From a virus, in the IMG/VR virus record IMGVR_UViG_3300047667_000757, positions 1-47,808 of that record: DNA of 47,808 nucleotides. One strand, written 5' to 3'. The notes under the pieces are model-generated. The model did not search any database and was not told where the DNA came from. It saw only the letters and a program-made list of their open reading frames with translations. Made by a program: the position numbers and the translations under genes. The number at the start of each line of letters is the position of its first letter. Positions within the stretch are counted from its first letter, which is position 1. This document shows positions 38,662 to 46,883 of the stretch, one piece after another.

Positions 38662-39188
38662 TATCCTAAATACCCCATATCGTTTCTGTACAATCCACCA
38701 CCATTAACACCGGCTTTAGTGTAAGGTCGCAACACTCTAGATACTGCCGGCATTTGTGCGAGTGTTGGAGTACTTGAGCCATCCTGATAAGTTTCAGAAT
38801 AAACACCCACTACACTAAAGCTTTTTAAGTTTGCATCCGTCTTAACTGCGTTAGTATCAACGCCCCCATTAATTGAAAATGAAGCTAGCATCTGAGCGTT
38901 TTTGAAATCTTGTGGTATTGATGTGCTTAAAACTAATTCATCATAAGCATACATGTAATTGCGAGGCAATATACCCGTCTGAACTTGAGGTTTTACTCTA
39001 GAGCCTTGCAAGCGGCTTTCATAAGTAAAGTTGATAAAATCATATGCGTTAACTTGCAACACATCTCGCTCCGCTTCTGTTGCGGGTATTGTGTAGCCCT
39101 TCAGTGCAGCGTAAGTAACAAACTCAGCATCAGTAGTTAATGAGTTGGCATTTGCAACACCCGTCCCGTCTTCGATAATTAGCGCCAT
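38661..39188 (-). CDS. Head-tail connector, DnaT-like domain
   Basis: 175 residues matching the DnaT-like phage connector group: IIEDGTGVANANSLTTDAEF, YAALKGYTIPATEAERDVLQ, YDFINFTYESRLQG with the QTGILPRNYMYAYDEL and IPQDFKNAQMLAS segments. It binds the portal ring as first adaptor. First gene of the tail operon, downstream of a perfect TATAAT. Confidence 0.8.
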   Translation of the reverse strand: MALIIEDGTGVANANSLTTDAEFVTYAALKGYTIPATEAERDVLQVNAYDFINFTYESRLQGSRVKPQVQTGILPRNYMYAYDELVLSTSIPQDFKNAQMLASFSINGGVDTNAVKTDANLKSFSVVGVYSETYQDGSSTPTLAQMPAVSRVLRPYTKAGVNGGGLYRNDMGYLG

Positions 39189-39226
39189 GATTGACCTTGT
39201 GATTTAAACTTTTATTTAATAGCTCA

Positions 39227-39255
39227 ATTATAGCACGGCTGCAATAAATTAAAAA
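39227..39255 (-). promoter_or_regulatory. Candidate leftward promoter of the tail operon
   Basis: A perfect TATAAT (minus strand, 39232-39227) with a poor -35 (TTTTTA) 17 bases upstream. This form suggests activator dependence, as in many late promoters. Confidence 0.45.
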
Positions 39256-39261
39256 TAATCG

Positions 39262-39290
39262 TTGATATGTACGAGTTAACGTACTAATAT
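39262..39290 (+). promoter_or_regulatory. Rightward promoter with operator in spacer
   Basis: TTGATA, 17-base spacer, TAATAT. The spacer is an inverted repeat, GTACG-AGTTAA-CGTAC (39269-39284), so a repressor bound there would block polymerase. Confidence 0.7.
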
Positions 39291-39320
39291 GTGTACAGGT
39301 TATTTAATTAAGGAATAAGC

Positions 39321-39719
39321 ATGTTTAACGATAACGTCATCAGGACACCGATCAATGGCACTGCCGCTATGGTTGCTGGGCAAAAAGGATGTGTAGATGA
39401 ACCTACACCCCAACAAGAAAAAGACTCTATCTTGGGTTATTTAAAAGTCGCTGAGGCTGAAGCTCAGACTCTACCTAAATCAAGCAGTAGGAGAAAGGAA
39501 TTAGGCGCAGAAAGGGCTAGGCTATGCCTTGTGCTGTCAAATATAAATAAGAAATTAAAGGTCTTCGGGTTTGGGGCTGATAACCGTATTGATGAGTTAG
39601 ATTACGTGACGCATTCTATGAAAAAGCACCTGACAAAAATGCAATATAAAAGAATAATGTCGGATGCCTTTTCTCAATCACAAAAAGACCAAGAAGGATT
39701 TATTAATGAAGATAATTAA
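39321..39719 (+). CDS. Hypothetical protein (132 aa)
   Basis: 132 residues, charged and helical in the second half (RRKELGAERARLCLVLSNIN, then THSMKKHLTKMQYKRIM). Ribosome site AAGGAATAAGC. It is first in the rightward four-gene unit that separates head module B from the tail operon. No family recognised. It overlaps the next gene by 14 bases. Confidence 0.55.
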   Translation: MFNDNVIRTPINGTAAMVAGQKGCVDEPTPQQEKDSILGYLKVAEAEAQTLPKSSSRRKELGAERARLCLVLSNINKKLKVFGFGADNRIDELDYVTHSMKKHLTKMQYKRIMSDAFSQSQKDQEGFINEDN

Positions 39720-39891
39720 CGGCGCATCATTCAGGAAGCGACTTGCTGAACACATGAACGAATGCGAAGAGAGCGGTATTCCTGTACTTGTTTACACTAG
39801 TAAAGATGGGCGAGAAGATCCGCAACAAATGATAGTAATCAGCAAAGCCCAATACGATATGATGATTGATAAAATTAATGGAGATAAATAA
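39706..39891 (+). CDS. Phd/YefM-like antitoxin or regulator (61 aa)
   Basis: 61 residues resembling the Phd/YefM fold: NGASFRKRLAEHMNECEESG, then IPVLVYTSKDGRE and IVISKAQYDMMID, in the usual helix-strand-strand-helix order. Such proteins bind operator palindromes and may neutralise a toxin, but no toxin gene follows. The operator GTACG/CGTAC upstream is a candidate site. ATG 39706, with AAGGA about seven bases before it, is chosen over the ATG at 39664. Confidence 0.6.
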   Translation: MKIINGASFRKRLAEHMNECEESGIPVLVYTSKDGREDPQQMIVISKAQYDMMIDKINGDK

Positions 39892-40061
39892 TGATTAGTA
39901 CAATAGAGTTTGAGCTAGATAAATCCTGCGTAAAAGGCTTTATAAGCTGGGAGCGACTAAAAAATTTAATTGAATCATTAAACAATGGCGAGGATATCAC
40001 TCATTTTGAATTAACCGAGCAAGGCATAGCTTTTGGTTTACGTGAATCAGTAGGAGAATAA
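39891..40061 (+). CDS. Hypothetical protein (56 aa)
   Basis: 56 residues, mixed, with ISTIEFELDKSCVKGFISWE and a C-terminal GIAFGLRESVGE. ATG overlaps the previous stop (TAATG). It lies where a toxin would be expected after a Phd-like gene but shows no Doc, YoeB or RelE features. Function unknown. Confidence 0.5.
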   Translation: MISTIEFELDKSCVKGFISWERLKNLIESLNNGEDITHFELTEQGIAFGLRESVGE

Positions 40062-40064
40062 ATC

Positions 40065-40208
40065 ATGGTACCCATACTAATGATGACAGCTAAAATGATC
40101 TCAGGCATGAGCAAGAAAAAAGAAGAGGCAATTATCGAGGGTGATATTGTTGATCTGAAAGTTACTTATGTTGACGGTGAGCGTGTAGTTACTGAAGTTA
40201 AGAAATAA
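40065..40208 (+). CDS. Hypothetical protein (47 aa)
   Basis: 47 residues with Met-rich start (MVPILMMTAKMISGMSKKK) and a beta-type end (IVDLKVTYVDGERVVTEV). It might be a small membrane-anchored or peripheral protein. The same gene is broken at 18-118 in haplotype A. Followed by the shared terminator. Ribosome site TAGGAGAATAAATC. Confidence 0.55.
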   Translation: MVPILMMTAKMISGMSKKKEEAIIEGDIVDLKVTYVDGERVVTEVKK

Positions 40209-40210
40209 AT

Positions 40211-40232
40211 AAAGGGGCGATTAAGCCCCTTT
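40211..40232. terminator. Bidirectional intrinsic terminator
   Basis: AAAGGGGC-GATTAA-GCCCCTTT stem, same hairpin as at 121-142. Separates the rightward unit from the end of head operon B. Confidence 0.8.
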
Positions 40233-40236
40233 ATCA

Positions 40237-40773
40237 TTAAACCTCTGTTACTACAGTTGACCAAAACTCACCAGTGATGGATGCAGCTTGTACACTTGCA
40301 AACCTAATTGTTGCCCCGCCTGATATAGCGTCAGCGTCGTGCATCAAGATAGCGTACGTGAAAGTCACTTCCGTACCGGTTGCAGCAGTTTTAAAATAAG
40401 TGTGGTTAACTTGGTGCTCATGGGCCGATGCTGTACCCTCGGCCATCGATATAAATATGTCAATTTCTTGAGCAGCTAAATTATCAAGGGTTACACTGCC
40501 CGTCACTGTGGCAACGTCCCCAATTTTTAGCGGCGTAAAATCAAACTTATTAGTAACAGGGTTCCATAGCGCGGCTTTAGAATTAGGATTATATTCGATA
40601 CTCCTTGATCCAAGACTGTTATTTAGCAAATACGTGTTACTCGCACCACCCGCGTGAGCCAATGCAGGGTTGGTACTTTCATTGACAAACCAATATGTTT
40701 TAGTAAAACCAGAGCCAGCACCTCCTGGTGTTGCCGTTAATATGTCTTGTAATAATGCATTTACGCTAGGCAT
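40237..40773 (-). CDS. Putative virion decoration or head-fibre protein, version B
   Basis: About 178 residues, orthologous to 146-697 with the shared KTYWF, YLLNNxLGSR, LWNPVTNKFDF and LKIGD blocks but diverged elsewhere. As in A it is the last gene after capsid. ATG 40773 has GGGGG just upstream and is preferred over the TTG at 40785. Presence of diverged copies beside dissimilar capsids suggests it is not strictly specific for one capsid. Confidence 0.5.
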   Translation of the reverse strand: MPSVNALLQDILTATPGGAGSGFTKTYWFVNESTNPALAHAGGASNTYLLNNSLGSRSIEYNPNSKAALWNPVTNKFDFTPLKIGDVATVTGSVTLDNLAAQEIDIFISMAEGTASAHEHQVNHTYFKTAATGTEVTFTYAILMHDADAISGGATIRFASVQAASITGEFWSTVVTEV

Positions 40774-40774
40774 T

Positions 40775-40918
40775 CTAACCCCCAATAGCTGTCAACCAGC
40801 TTTGTAATAATGAATTTCTATCATTGCTGATAATGGTGCCGCCATTAGCTAGCACTATACTAACCAGCAAATGATTAAGTATCTCTTCTTCTTCAGTTCT
40901 TGATCTATTTGTAGACAT
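40775..40918 (-). CDS. Small conserved head-module protein (47 aa), version B
   Basis: 47 residues; the C-terminal two-thirds match 707-817 (IVLANGGT, RNSLLQSWLTA), while the first 12 residues are a charged extension (NRSRTEEEE). Ends one base before the next start. Function unknown. Confidence 0.6.
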   Translation of the reverse strand: MSTNRSRTEEEEILNHLLVSIVLANGGTIISNDRNSLLQSWLTAIGG

Positions 40919-40942
40919 AATTACCACCAAAAAATAAGAAGG

Positions 40943-41170
40943 TTATTCAGTGAGTCTTTCTTCAGCCAAGCGCTTAGGATCAACCTTTACAGGTATTACC
41001 TTAGCGGTACGGGCTAATTTATTGCAATCATTTAATGATGCTTGCTTTGCTAACTCAGCCGGCTTCAATGTTAATTTTAACTCTTTTACTTTATCTTCAA
41101 GTTTTTTAATTTCAACCCAAATTTTATTGTTGAACTCGATTGGTGTTAATTCTGTTTCTAACTTTGCCAT
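40943..41170 (-). CDS. Hypothetical coiled-coil protein (75 aa)
   Basis: 75 residues, Lys/Glu-rich and helical, with KKLEDKVKELKLTLKP as a likely coiled coil. It occupies the slot of the 57-aa ORF of haplotype A but shows no similarity to it. It might be specific for capsid B. It follows the HNH gene directly. Confidence 0.5.
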   Translation of the reverse strand: MAKLETELTPIEFNNKIWVEIKKLEDKVKELKLTLKPAELAKQASLNDCNKLARTAKVIPVKVDPKRLAEERLTE

Positions 41171-41171
41171 T

Positions 41172-41912
41172 TTATTTCCTTAGTTTAAACCATTCTGGAT
41201 AATTATCACTTTGTATTCTACCATGTATTCCAGATATTGACATTGAATGAAATTTTGCGGCCTGTGATAGTGATGAAAACCTACCTTTAGGTGTAGATAC
41301 TGATGGTGGTGTTCTTGATAGAGCCATTGCAGTGTCCCAGCCTGAGTTCAATCTTCTTGCTATGGTTCCTCTTTTTATTCCAGTTAACTTGGCCCATTGC
41401 TGCAATGTAAGAGACTTACCGGCAAGACTGATAACTCTATTGCTTGATTTGTTATTTGCTTGCTCTTCTTTTGTTGCCCATTTGCAATTTAACTTACAAT
41501 AACCACCGTCATTATCTATCCTTTCTATGGAATGATCTATTGTTGGAGGCTCTCCCATATCACTAGAAAATAAATCAAAACTATTTGACCATTCATCGCT
41601 AACGCTTATGCCTCTGCCGCCATAATTGACATATCTTTGTGCGCTAGGGTTTTGACATCTAGCTTTCATTGTTCGCCATGTATAATAAAGCTTGCCGCCT
41701 AATTCTTTATTTAGCTTTGACATTCCGTGAGTCGTGTGATGTTTTGCTCTTGATTTATTTGCGCAACTTTTACACTTAGTTGTATTTCCTCTTTTTATAT
41801 TTTCTTTCATACATTGAAACTTCTCACCACAACTACATTCAGCAATGCACATTATCCTAGTGAGTTTTGCGCACTTTCTCTTTACCGACCACTCTTTAAT
41901 TATATTTAACAT
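41172..41912 (-). CDS. HNH homing endonuclease with N-terminal zinc ribbon
   Basis: 246 residues in three parts. The N-terminus carries two Cys pairs (CSCGEKF and CKSCAN) that fit a zinc ribbon. The nuclease core has YTWRTMKARCQNP, YGGRGISVSDEW, then IERIDNDGGYCKLNCKWATKEEQANNK, the HNH-like signature of free-standing phage endonucleases. The C-terminus has two helix-turn-helix-like repeats (LTLQQWAKLTGI, SSLSQAAKFHSM) for site recognition. Inserted downstream of capsid B only. ATG 41912 lies directly after the T-run of a terminator hairpin. Confidence 0.87.
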   Translation of the reverse strand: MLNIIKEWSVKRKCAKLTRIMCIAECSCGEKFQCMKENIKRGNTTKCKSCANKSRAKHHTTHGMSKLNKELGGKLYYTWRTMKARCQNPSAQRYVNYGGRGISVSDEWSNSFDLFSSDMGEPPTIDHSIERIDNDGGYCKLNCKWATKEEQANNKSSNRVISLAGKSLTLQQWAKLTGIKRGTIARRLNSGWDTAMALSRTPPSVSTPKGRFSSLSQAAKFHSMSISGIHGRIQSDNYPEWFKLRK

Positions 41913-41915
41913 AAA

Positions 41916-41948
41916 AAAATACCCTTTTGAAATTATCTCCAGGGTATT
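41916..41948 (-). terminator. Terminator-like hairpin between capsid B and HNH gene
   Basis: On the minus strand AATACCCT, 15-base loop, AGGGTATT, then T-rich sequence leading into the HNH ATG. The loop contains GGAGATAA. It would limit read-through into the endonuclease gene. Confidence 0.65.
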
Positions 41949-41984
41949 ATATCCGTTTTATTGATTTAACTCAATGGTGCATTT

Positions 41985-42992
41985 TTACCCATTGGTTTGC
42001 AAAAAACATAACGGTACGTTCTTGCGTTCCCAAACTCGCGACCAGTTGGCAGTGGTAGCAAGTTCAGCCAATGTAGCAGACTGCCCAGCAACAGAAGCTG
42101 AACTGAATTCAAAGCCAAGCGGATGAATGATATCAGCACGACGTGAATATAAGTCAGATTGGCCGCCGCCGTTACCTTTGTCAGGTGAGCGATATAATTC
42201 ACTAGGTACTAAAGTTCGACCCATACCAGCCACTACAGCCCCGTTACCAAAAATAACAGTTGTATAAGTCACTCGGTTAGTACCCGCGATAGCACTTAGC
42301 GAATCATCAACAACAACACGTAAGTTACCGTAGGTTTGAAACAAAGTGTTATTATCTGCGTCACGAATAAAAGTAATTAACTGCTGCTTACGTAAGCGAC
42401 TATAAACAACTGAGTGCATAGCAATGGCACTAAAGCCATCTTGATGATCTCCGGCAGTTTGCTGGGCATCCAAAATGGCATCGTTCGAAATTAATTCAGC
42501 GGCGGTAATAGCACCGGCAGAATCCGTAGCAATATTAACAACCATGTCACTTGCATCATTTGCAACGTTATCATTTAAAATACCCATCGTTGATTGAATT
42601 AAACGGCGCTCGTTAGTTGTCGCCCAATAAGCGCCAATACGACTAGTGATTGCTTGAACTGGATCTTCCAAAGCTAAATCAACGGCAATATCCATCGTTG
42701 ACCAAGACTGATTTTGACTAGCAAGGCGATATTTCATAATCGCTTTAGTAATCTTGTTTGGCGTTGATGAATTACCGGTCACATCATCAGAGTAGTTAGG
42801 CTCTTGAGTACCTAGCGGCTTAAAGAAAGGAAGTTCGCCAATATTACCACCAACAGAAGCCATTGCTGTAATGCGGGGATCTTCTACCATGACACCGGAT
42901 GCCATGAATGCGTTTAGCTCTATTTGTGATTCTTGCTCAGCAGCAGAGAAAACAAGCGGGTTATAGATATCCGCGATTTGTACATTAGCCAT
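41985..42992 (-). CDS. Major capsid protein, version B (coat protein)
   Basis: 335 residues resembling the HK97-fold coat protein group called major capsid protein 13-like: N-terminal ADIYNPLVFSAAEQESQIELN, GVMVEDPRITAMASVGGNIGELPFFKPL, YRLASQNQSW, a central spine region with ERRLIQST and HSVVYSRLRKQQL, and a C-terminal beta segment. It builds the icosahedral shell around the scaffold. Dissimilar by eye from the version A product in the same slot. Preceded by a normal ribosome site (AAAAGGTAATGAATA). Confidence 0.8.
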   Translation of the reverse strand: MANVQIADIYNPLVFSAAEQESQIELNAFMASGVMVEDPRITAMASVGGNIGELPFFKPLGTQEPNYSDDVTGNSSTPNKITKAIMKYRLASQNQSWSTMDIAVDLALEDPVQAITSRIGAYWATTNERRLIQSTMGILNDNVANDASDMVVNIATDSAGAITAAELISNDAILDAQQTAGDHQDGFSAIAMHSVVYSRLRKQQLITFIRDADNNTLFQTYGNLRVVVDDSLSAIAGTNRVTYTTVIFGNGAVVAGMGRTLVPSELYRSPDKGNGGGQSDLYSRRADIIHPLGFEFSSASVAGQSATLAELATTANWSRVWERKNVPLCFLQTNG

Positions 42993-43013
42993 TATTCATT
43001 ACCTTTTATAAAA

Positions 43014-43661
43014 TTAATAGTTAGAGCCTGTTTTATTGGCGTGTATCGCCTGCTCTGTCAGTGTCATTTTTTTACCAGTAGCTCTGCCACTTGGTGAGGT
43101 ATCGGCTCCGCTAGAATCTACACCTTTTAAAATCGTCTTAAATGAGTCTTGTTCTCCAGCCCAGCTTTTGAACTCGTCTACACTTTTTGCTACAACAACA
43201 CCGTTATGCTCGAATGTTGGTGCGTACTGTTGTTGGTCATTATAACCATCTTTTAGCATATTTGACAACATAGCTTCAGAATTCCACTTATGATCGTCAT
43301 GTATGTTACCCATCACCTTGTTCATAATGTCGCCACGGTCGCGTGATTGTAATGCATCTTTAGCTGTTAATGCGCTTGCATTGGCTGTCGCAATAGCTGC
43401 GGTTGTTTCTTTTTCTCGTAACTCTAAAGCCTCTTTGTAGCGCCCGCTTTCAACAAGTCTTTCCTCTTCAGCGGTAACAGCGGCCTTGCGAGCATCTTCT
43501 AAAGCCTGTTCTTTTTCAGTCAAGCCTTGCTGTGCTGTTTTCTTTTCACCAAGTAATTGATCCACTTTGTTTTTTAAGCCGCCTATTTCGCTATCAAATA
43601 AAGCTGATAATTTAGCCGTTTGCTCTTCATTTAATCCATCGATACTAGTTAAATCTACCAT
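43014..43661 (-). CDS. Phage scaffold protein, version B
   Basis: 215 residues, charged coiled coil in the first half, with the same central block as the A copy (DARKAAVTAEEERLVESGRY to SVDEF). The N-terminal 55 residues (GLNEEQTAKLSALFDSEIGG) and the C-terminal 40 residues differ from A. Ribosome site GGGGGACAG precedes ATG 43661. It lies directly between MuF and capsid. Confidence 0.8.
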   Translation of the reverse strand: MVDLTSIDGLNEEQTAKLSALFDSEIGGLKNKVDQLLGEKKTAQQGLTEKEQALEDARKAAVTAEEERLVESGRYKEALELREKETTAAIATANASALTAKDALQSRDRGDIMNKVMGNIHDDHKWNSEAMLSNMLKDGYNDQQQYAPTFEHNGVVVAKSVDEFKSWAGEQDSFKTILKGVDSSGADTSPSGRATGKKMTLTEQAIHANKTGSNY

Positions 43662-43701
43662 TTTTCTGTCCCCCTAGGACTTTTGCAAGGCTCTGCCTCG
43701 T

Positions 43702-44811
43702 TTATTGCGATCGAAGTATTCGACCTAATTCATTATTCTTTTCTTTCATCTGCTTTATAGTTAATGGGTTGTTCATACTATCACCGGTTTGTTTCGCAAA
43801 TTCTCTAGCATCCATTTTACGTAACGCTTTACCTAGTGTTGGGCCTATCGCAGCATCTTGATCACTAGCCTTTAACTTTTTAAGATTCTCATAATAAATA
43901 GAATCACTATCTACCGTCTTACCGTCACGTTTACCATCAACTTCAAATGATGATGCTTTTTTAGTGTCGCTAGCATCTAATTTAAATCTATCATCAACTT
44001 CAAACGTCAACGCTGAACGGCAATTTGGATGAAGCGGTGGAGTCACACTGCTCAATTTTGGGTCATCCTTTGCGTAAGTTGTTTGATCAAGTCTCGCGCA
44101 TGCTCTCGATGTTCGGGAATCATTAACAGCTAAAAATCTATACCCCTTTAGTATATCATCATTCTTATCTACAAATGCTATTCGGGCCGTATTTGCATAG
44201 TGATTAGCGCCTGTGATTGCCAATTGCTTAGCCGACCGCCTGGCTCTATCTAATACGCTTTTAGTTGTTCCTGACTTTGACAAATCCATCTGAGCGGTTA
44301 TAGCATTGGTTATTTCAGGTATTGTTTGACCTTTGCGAAATCCATCCAATACAACACCATTAACTTCATCTGACCATTGCCCCCAATATTTTTTCATCAT
44401 GCTTGAATAAGAAGAGTAACTATTATCAGATAACTTAACTGGTGTGATTGTCGCAATACTGTTTACTGCTGCCGCCGTTGGGGCTACAGCCTTAAACTCG
44501 TCATTTTCTACCAAGCCATTCAAGGTGCTTGCTGCAAATTCACCTTCATAAGCGCCCAACTCTCTATTTTCAACTTTCAACTGTGAGGTGTAATCTTGTA
44601 AGTGCTTGCGTGTAGCTGTGTCTATTTCGTCTTGTATCTTTATTTGTAAAGCGGGTGTTACTTTACGTTTGCGATACTTGTTAAGAATAGATACCACATC
44701 ATTCTCGATTAATTCAAGATATGGTATTACTTTTAAGCCCTCAGTAGCACCCAAGCGCTGCACATGAATTGTGTGCTGAGAATAAATAGTGGTTAGCTTC
44801 TCATCTGACAT
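43702..44811 (-). CDS. MuF-like head morphogenesis protein, version B
   Basis: 369 residues, closely similar to the A copy, with AVNDSRTSRACARLDQTTY and PPLHPNCRSALTF. Substitutions cluster around residues 105-165. Starts in a TAATG overlap with the portal. Role as for the A copy. No endonuclease is inserted after it here. Confidence 0.9.
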   Translation of the reverse strand: MSDEKLTTIYSQHTIHVQRLGATEGLKVIPYLELIENDVVSILNKYRKRKVTPALQIKIQDEIDTATRKHLQDYTSQLKVENRELGAYEGEFAASTLNGLVENDEFKAVAPTAAAVNSIATITPVKLSDNSYSSYSSMMKKYWGQWSDEVNGVVLDGFRKGQTIPEITNAITAQMDLSKSGTTKSVLDRARRSAKQLAITGANHYANTARIAFVDKNDDILKGYRFLAVNDSRTSRACARLDQTTYAKDDPKLSSVTPPLHPNCRSALTFEVDDRFKLDASDTKKASSFEVDGKRDGKTVDSDSIYYENLKKLKASDQDAAIGPTLGKALRKMDAREFAKQTGDSMNNPLTIKQMKEKNNELGRILRSQ

Positions 44812-46343
44812 TATTCACTAGCCTTTAGCACTGCGATTTCTTCAAGTGCTGCATCTAGTTGGGCTTGGATGCTTGCTTGCTCTTCGCTTGTGCCGCCCGT
44901 CAATGTATTTTGATTAGATAATTCAATGGCTATATTTTCGTTAGATAAATCGGTTAGTTGTGCTTTACGTGCTGTTTCATTGAGTGTAACAGCCGGTAAA
45001 ATATTACCCTGAACTAATGCGATATGAGCGTTAATCATCTCAGGCGTTAAATCATCAGTGATAAAATCAGAGTTTAATTTATATGTTGATTCGCCTGTTT
45101 CGCCTAAAAATAATGAGGTCCATGTAAATAATTGCTTGAACCCATCACTAATATTATATGAGATGCGCTTTAATGCTGACATTGACGCATTAGCATCGAT
45201 ACGTTTAGCGCCTAATGTCTCGTTTGCTGAATTGTCAGTTACAAGTTGTGCGCCTGACATTACCATACGGTCTTCATCACGAAGCATTTCAGTAGCTATA
45301 GCGCCTGTCGCCTCTATTTGTATAATCTCAACTTTGCCGGCTGCATCAAGCATGTTCATGCCGCGCGCGCCAACATCTAAACCGTTAGGGTTCATCTCGT
45401 CAAATTCTTCTCTACCCATATCAGTTGACACGACTGTCATACCTTGGCCGTGGTAATGCAAGTTATCGCGGTTATCGCAATCTAAAACAAAGTGGCCCAG
45501 GTTAACGTTAGCTAAATCATAAAGCGGTAATTTTGAATACTCAGGGCTGTTATCATCAGCACCAAAGAATTGAAAAGGGATCTCAGTTAGTGCCTTACCA
45601 TTAGCAACTGGCTTAACCCTGCCCTTAAGCTTTTGCTCCTCATCATAAAGCTCATTGTAGTAAACCCCGTTATCAATAACCAACCTACGAACAAACTCTT
45701 TATCATCCCATTTGAATTTATCTTTAGGGTCTTGCACACTGTGAATCTCAGTCAATCTTATTTCATCAACTGAATTAGATTTACCAGAAGATCTGAAATA
45801 TATTATCTGCTCGGCCTTGTATTGTATCCACTTTGGTAGGAATTCAACACTCTCATTCTGAGCGCGAGTTAAGGAAACCCTTTTACCTTTACTGTCTACA
45901 GGGGAAGATGGCATATCAATCAAAATACCATAGCGAGCAGCACCTATAACTTCAGATGTGACTTTTTGCGCAACTTCGCGCAAGCCGCAACCTTTCCCAT
46001 CCGCATTATCAATCAAATACTCAAGCTTAGGTCGTATCTCTGATTCTGGTTCTTTACTCCAAATCATACCGCCCAATGTTTCGTGGGTGCGACCTGTGGC
46101 AGGAAACCAGCGACCACGTGACCAATAAGAGCTAATACGCAATATATTTTGCTCGTTACACCTGATAGCTTGTCTTTCTGCAAACTCACTCATGCCAGGA
46201 AAAGTGTTAAAAGTTTTATATTGCGGTCCAGGCAAGCAGGTAATTATTTTTAATACCCCATGCTTGCCGGCAATAGCTGCCCTTGTTTCAGAGCGTATTT
46301 CTTCTTGCTCAATGTATTCTTGATCTAATGTGTTTAATGCCAT
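44811..46343 (-). CDS. Portal protein (DUF4055 family), version B
   Basis: About 510 residues with the same family blocks as version A (YWSRGRWFPATGRT, LEYLIDNADGKG, FFGADDNSPEYSKLPLYDLA). Differences concentrate around residues 45-65, 175-250 and 320-345. The C-terminal coiled coil is nearly unchanged. ATG 46343 with AAGG upstream is preferred over GTG 46349. Stop couples to MuF. Confidence 0.9.
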   Translation of the reverse strand: MALNTLDQEYIEQEEIRSETRAAIAGKHGVLKIITCLPGPQYKTFNTFPGMSEFAERQAIRCNEQNILRISSYWSRGRWFPATGRTHETLGGMIWSKEPESEIRPKLEYLIDNADGKGCGLREVAQKVTSEVIGAARYGILIDMPSSPVDSKGKRVSLTRAQNESVEFLPKWIQYKAEQIIYFRSSGKSNSVDEIRLTEIHSVQDPKDKFKWDDKEFVRRLVIDNGVYYNELYDEEQKLKGRVKPVANGKALTEIPFQFFGADDNSPEYSKLPLYDLANVNLGHFVLDCDNRDNLHYHGQGMTVVSTDMGREEFDEMNPNGLDVGARGMNMLDAAGKVEIIQIEATGAIATEMLRDEDRMVMSGAQLVTDNSANETLGAKRIDANASMSALKRISYNISDGFKQLFTWTSLFLGETGESTYKLNSDFITDDLTPEMINAHIALVQGNILPAVTLNETARKAQLTDLSNENIAIELSNQNTLTGGTSEEQASIQAQLDAALEEIAVLKASE

Positions 46344-46468
46344 CGTCACAGCCTTATTTAATTTTCTTTATTATATCATTAATAGCTAAATAAATTAAAC
46401 TTACCTTGCTATAGTGCCAATAAGTGTTAGGATGGTGTCAATAGATATCAATTACAAGGGTTTATATA

Positions 46469-46744
46469 ATGAATCAAGTAAAAGTAAATAAAAGAAAGTT
46501 ATGGCGTAAAACTTATGGAAAGCCATTTGTTATTAGGAAGTCAATTGCTATAGCTCAATGTACAGCAAACACGGCACAAAGCATATCTAGGTTGTCGTTA
46601 ATATGTTCTGCAAACACAGATGAGTTCATTAAGGGGATGGCCATTGCTGGAGCTATATTAGCACAAGCAAAAAACACAAGTGATACATTAGAGGTGTCAC
46701 GCAAGGGGTTTGTAAATAATGAACGCAACAACACAGCGAATTAA
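46469..46744 (+). CDS. Hypothetical protein (91 aa)
   Basis: 91 residues, basic N-terminus (NKRKLWRKTYGKPF) and an Ala/Ser-rich helical region (CTANTAQSISRLSLICSAN). First gene of the B island, absent from A. It overlaps the next ORF by 26 bases. Function unknown. Confidence 0.5.
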   Translation: MNQVKVNKRKLWRKTYGKPFVIRKSIAIAQCTANTAQSISRLSLICSANTDEFIKGMAIAGAILAQAKNTSDTLEVSRKGFVNNERNNTAN

Positions 46745-46883
46745 ATCTAAAGGTTATAATTTGCCTGAGTTTTTAAAGAAAACAGGTATCAGCCTTAGCA
46801 CTTACCGCAGATACGAAAAAGAAAGCAATGCTAATCATGCAATGCTTAATCGTTTAATTAATGAATTGGAGAATAAATCATGA
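46719..46883 (+). CDS. Small putative DNA-binding protein (54 aa), version B
   Basis: 54 residues, homologous to 6180-6341 in its last two-thirds (YRRYEKE, NANHAMLNRLINELENK), with an N-terminal RIKSKGYNLPEFLKKTGISL that reads like a helix-turn-helix. Starts at ATG 46719 inside the previous gene; stop overlaps the next start (ATGA). Confidence 0.55.
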   Translation: MNATTQRIKSKGYNLPEFLKKTGISLSTYRRYEKESNANHAMLNRLINELENKS

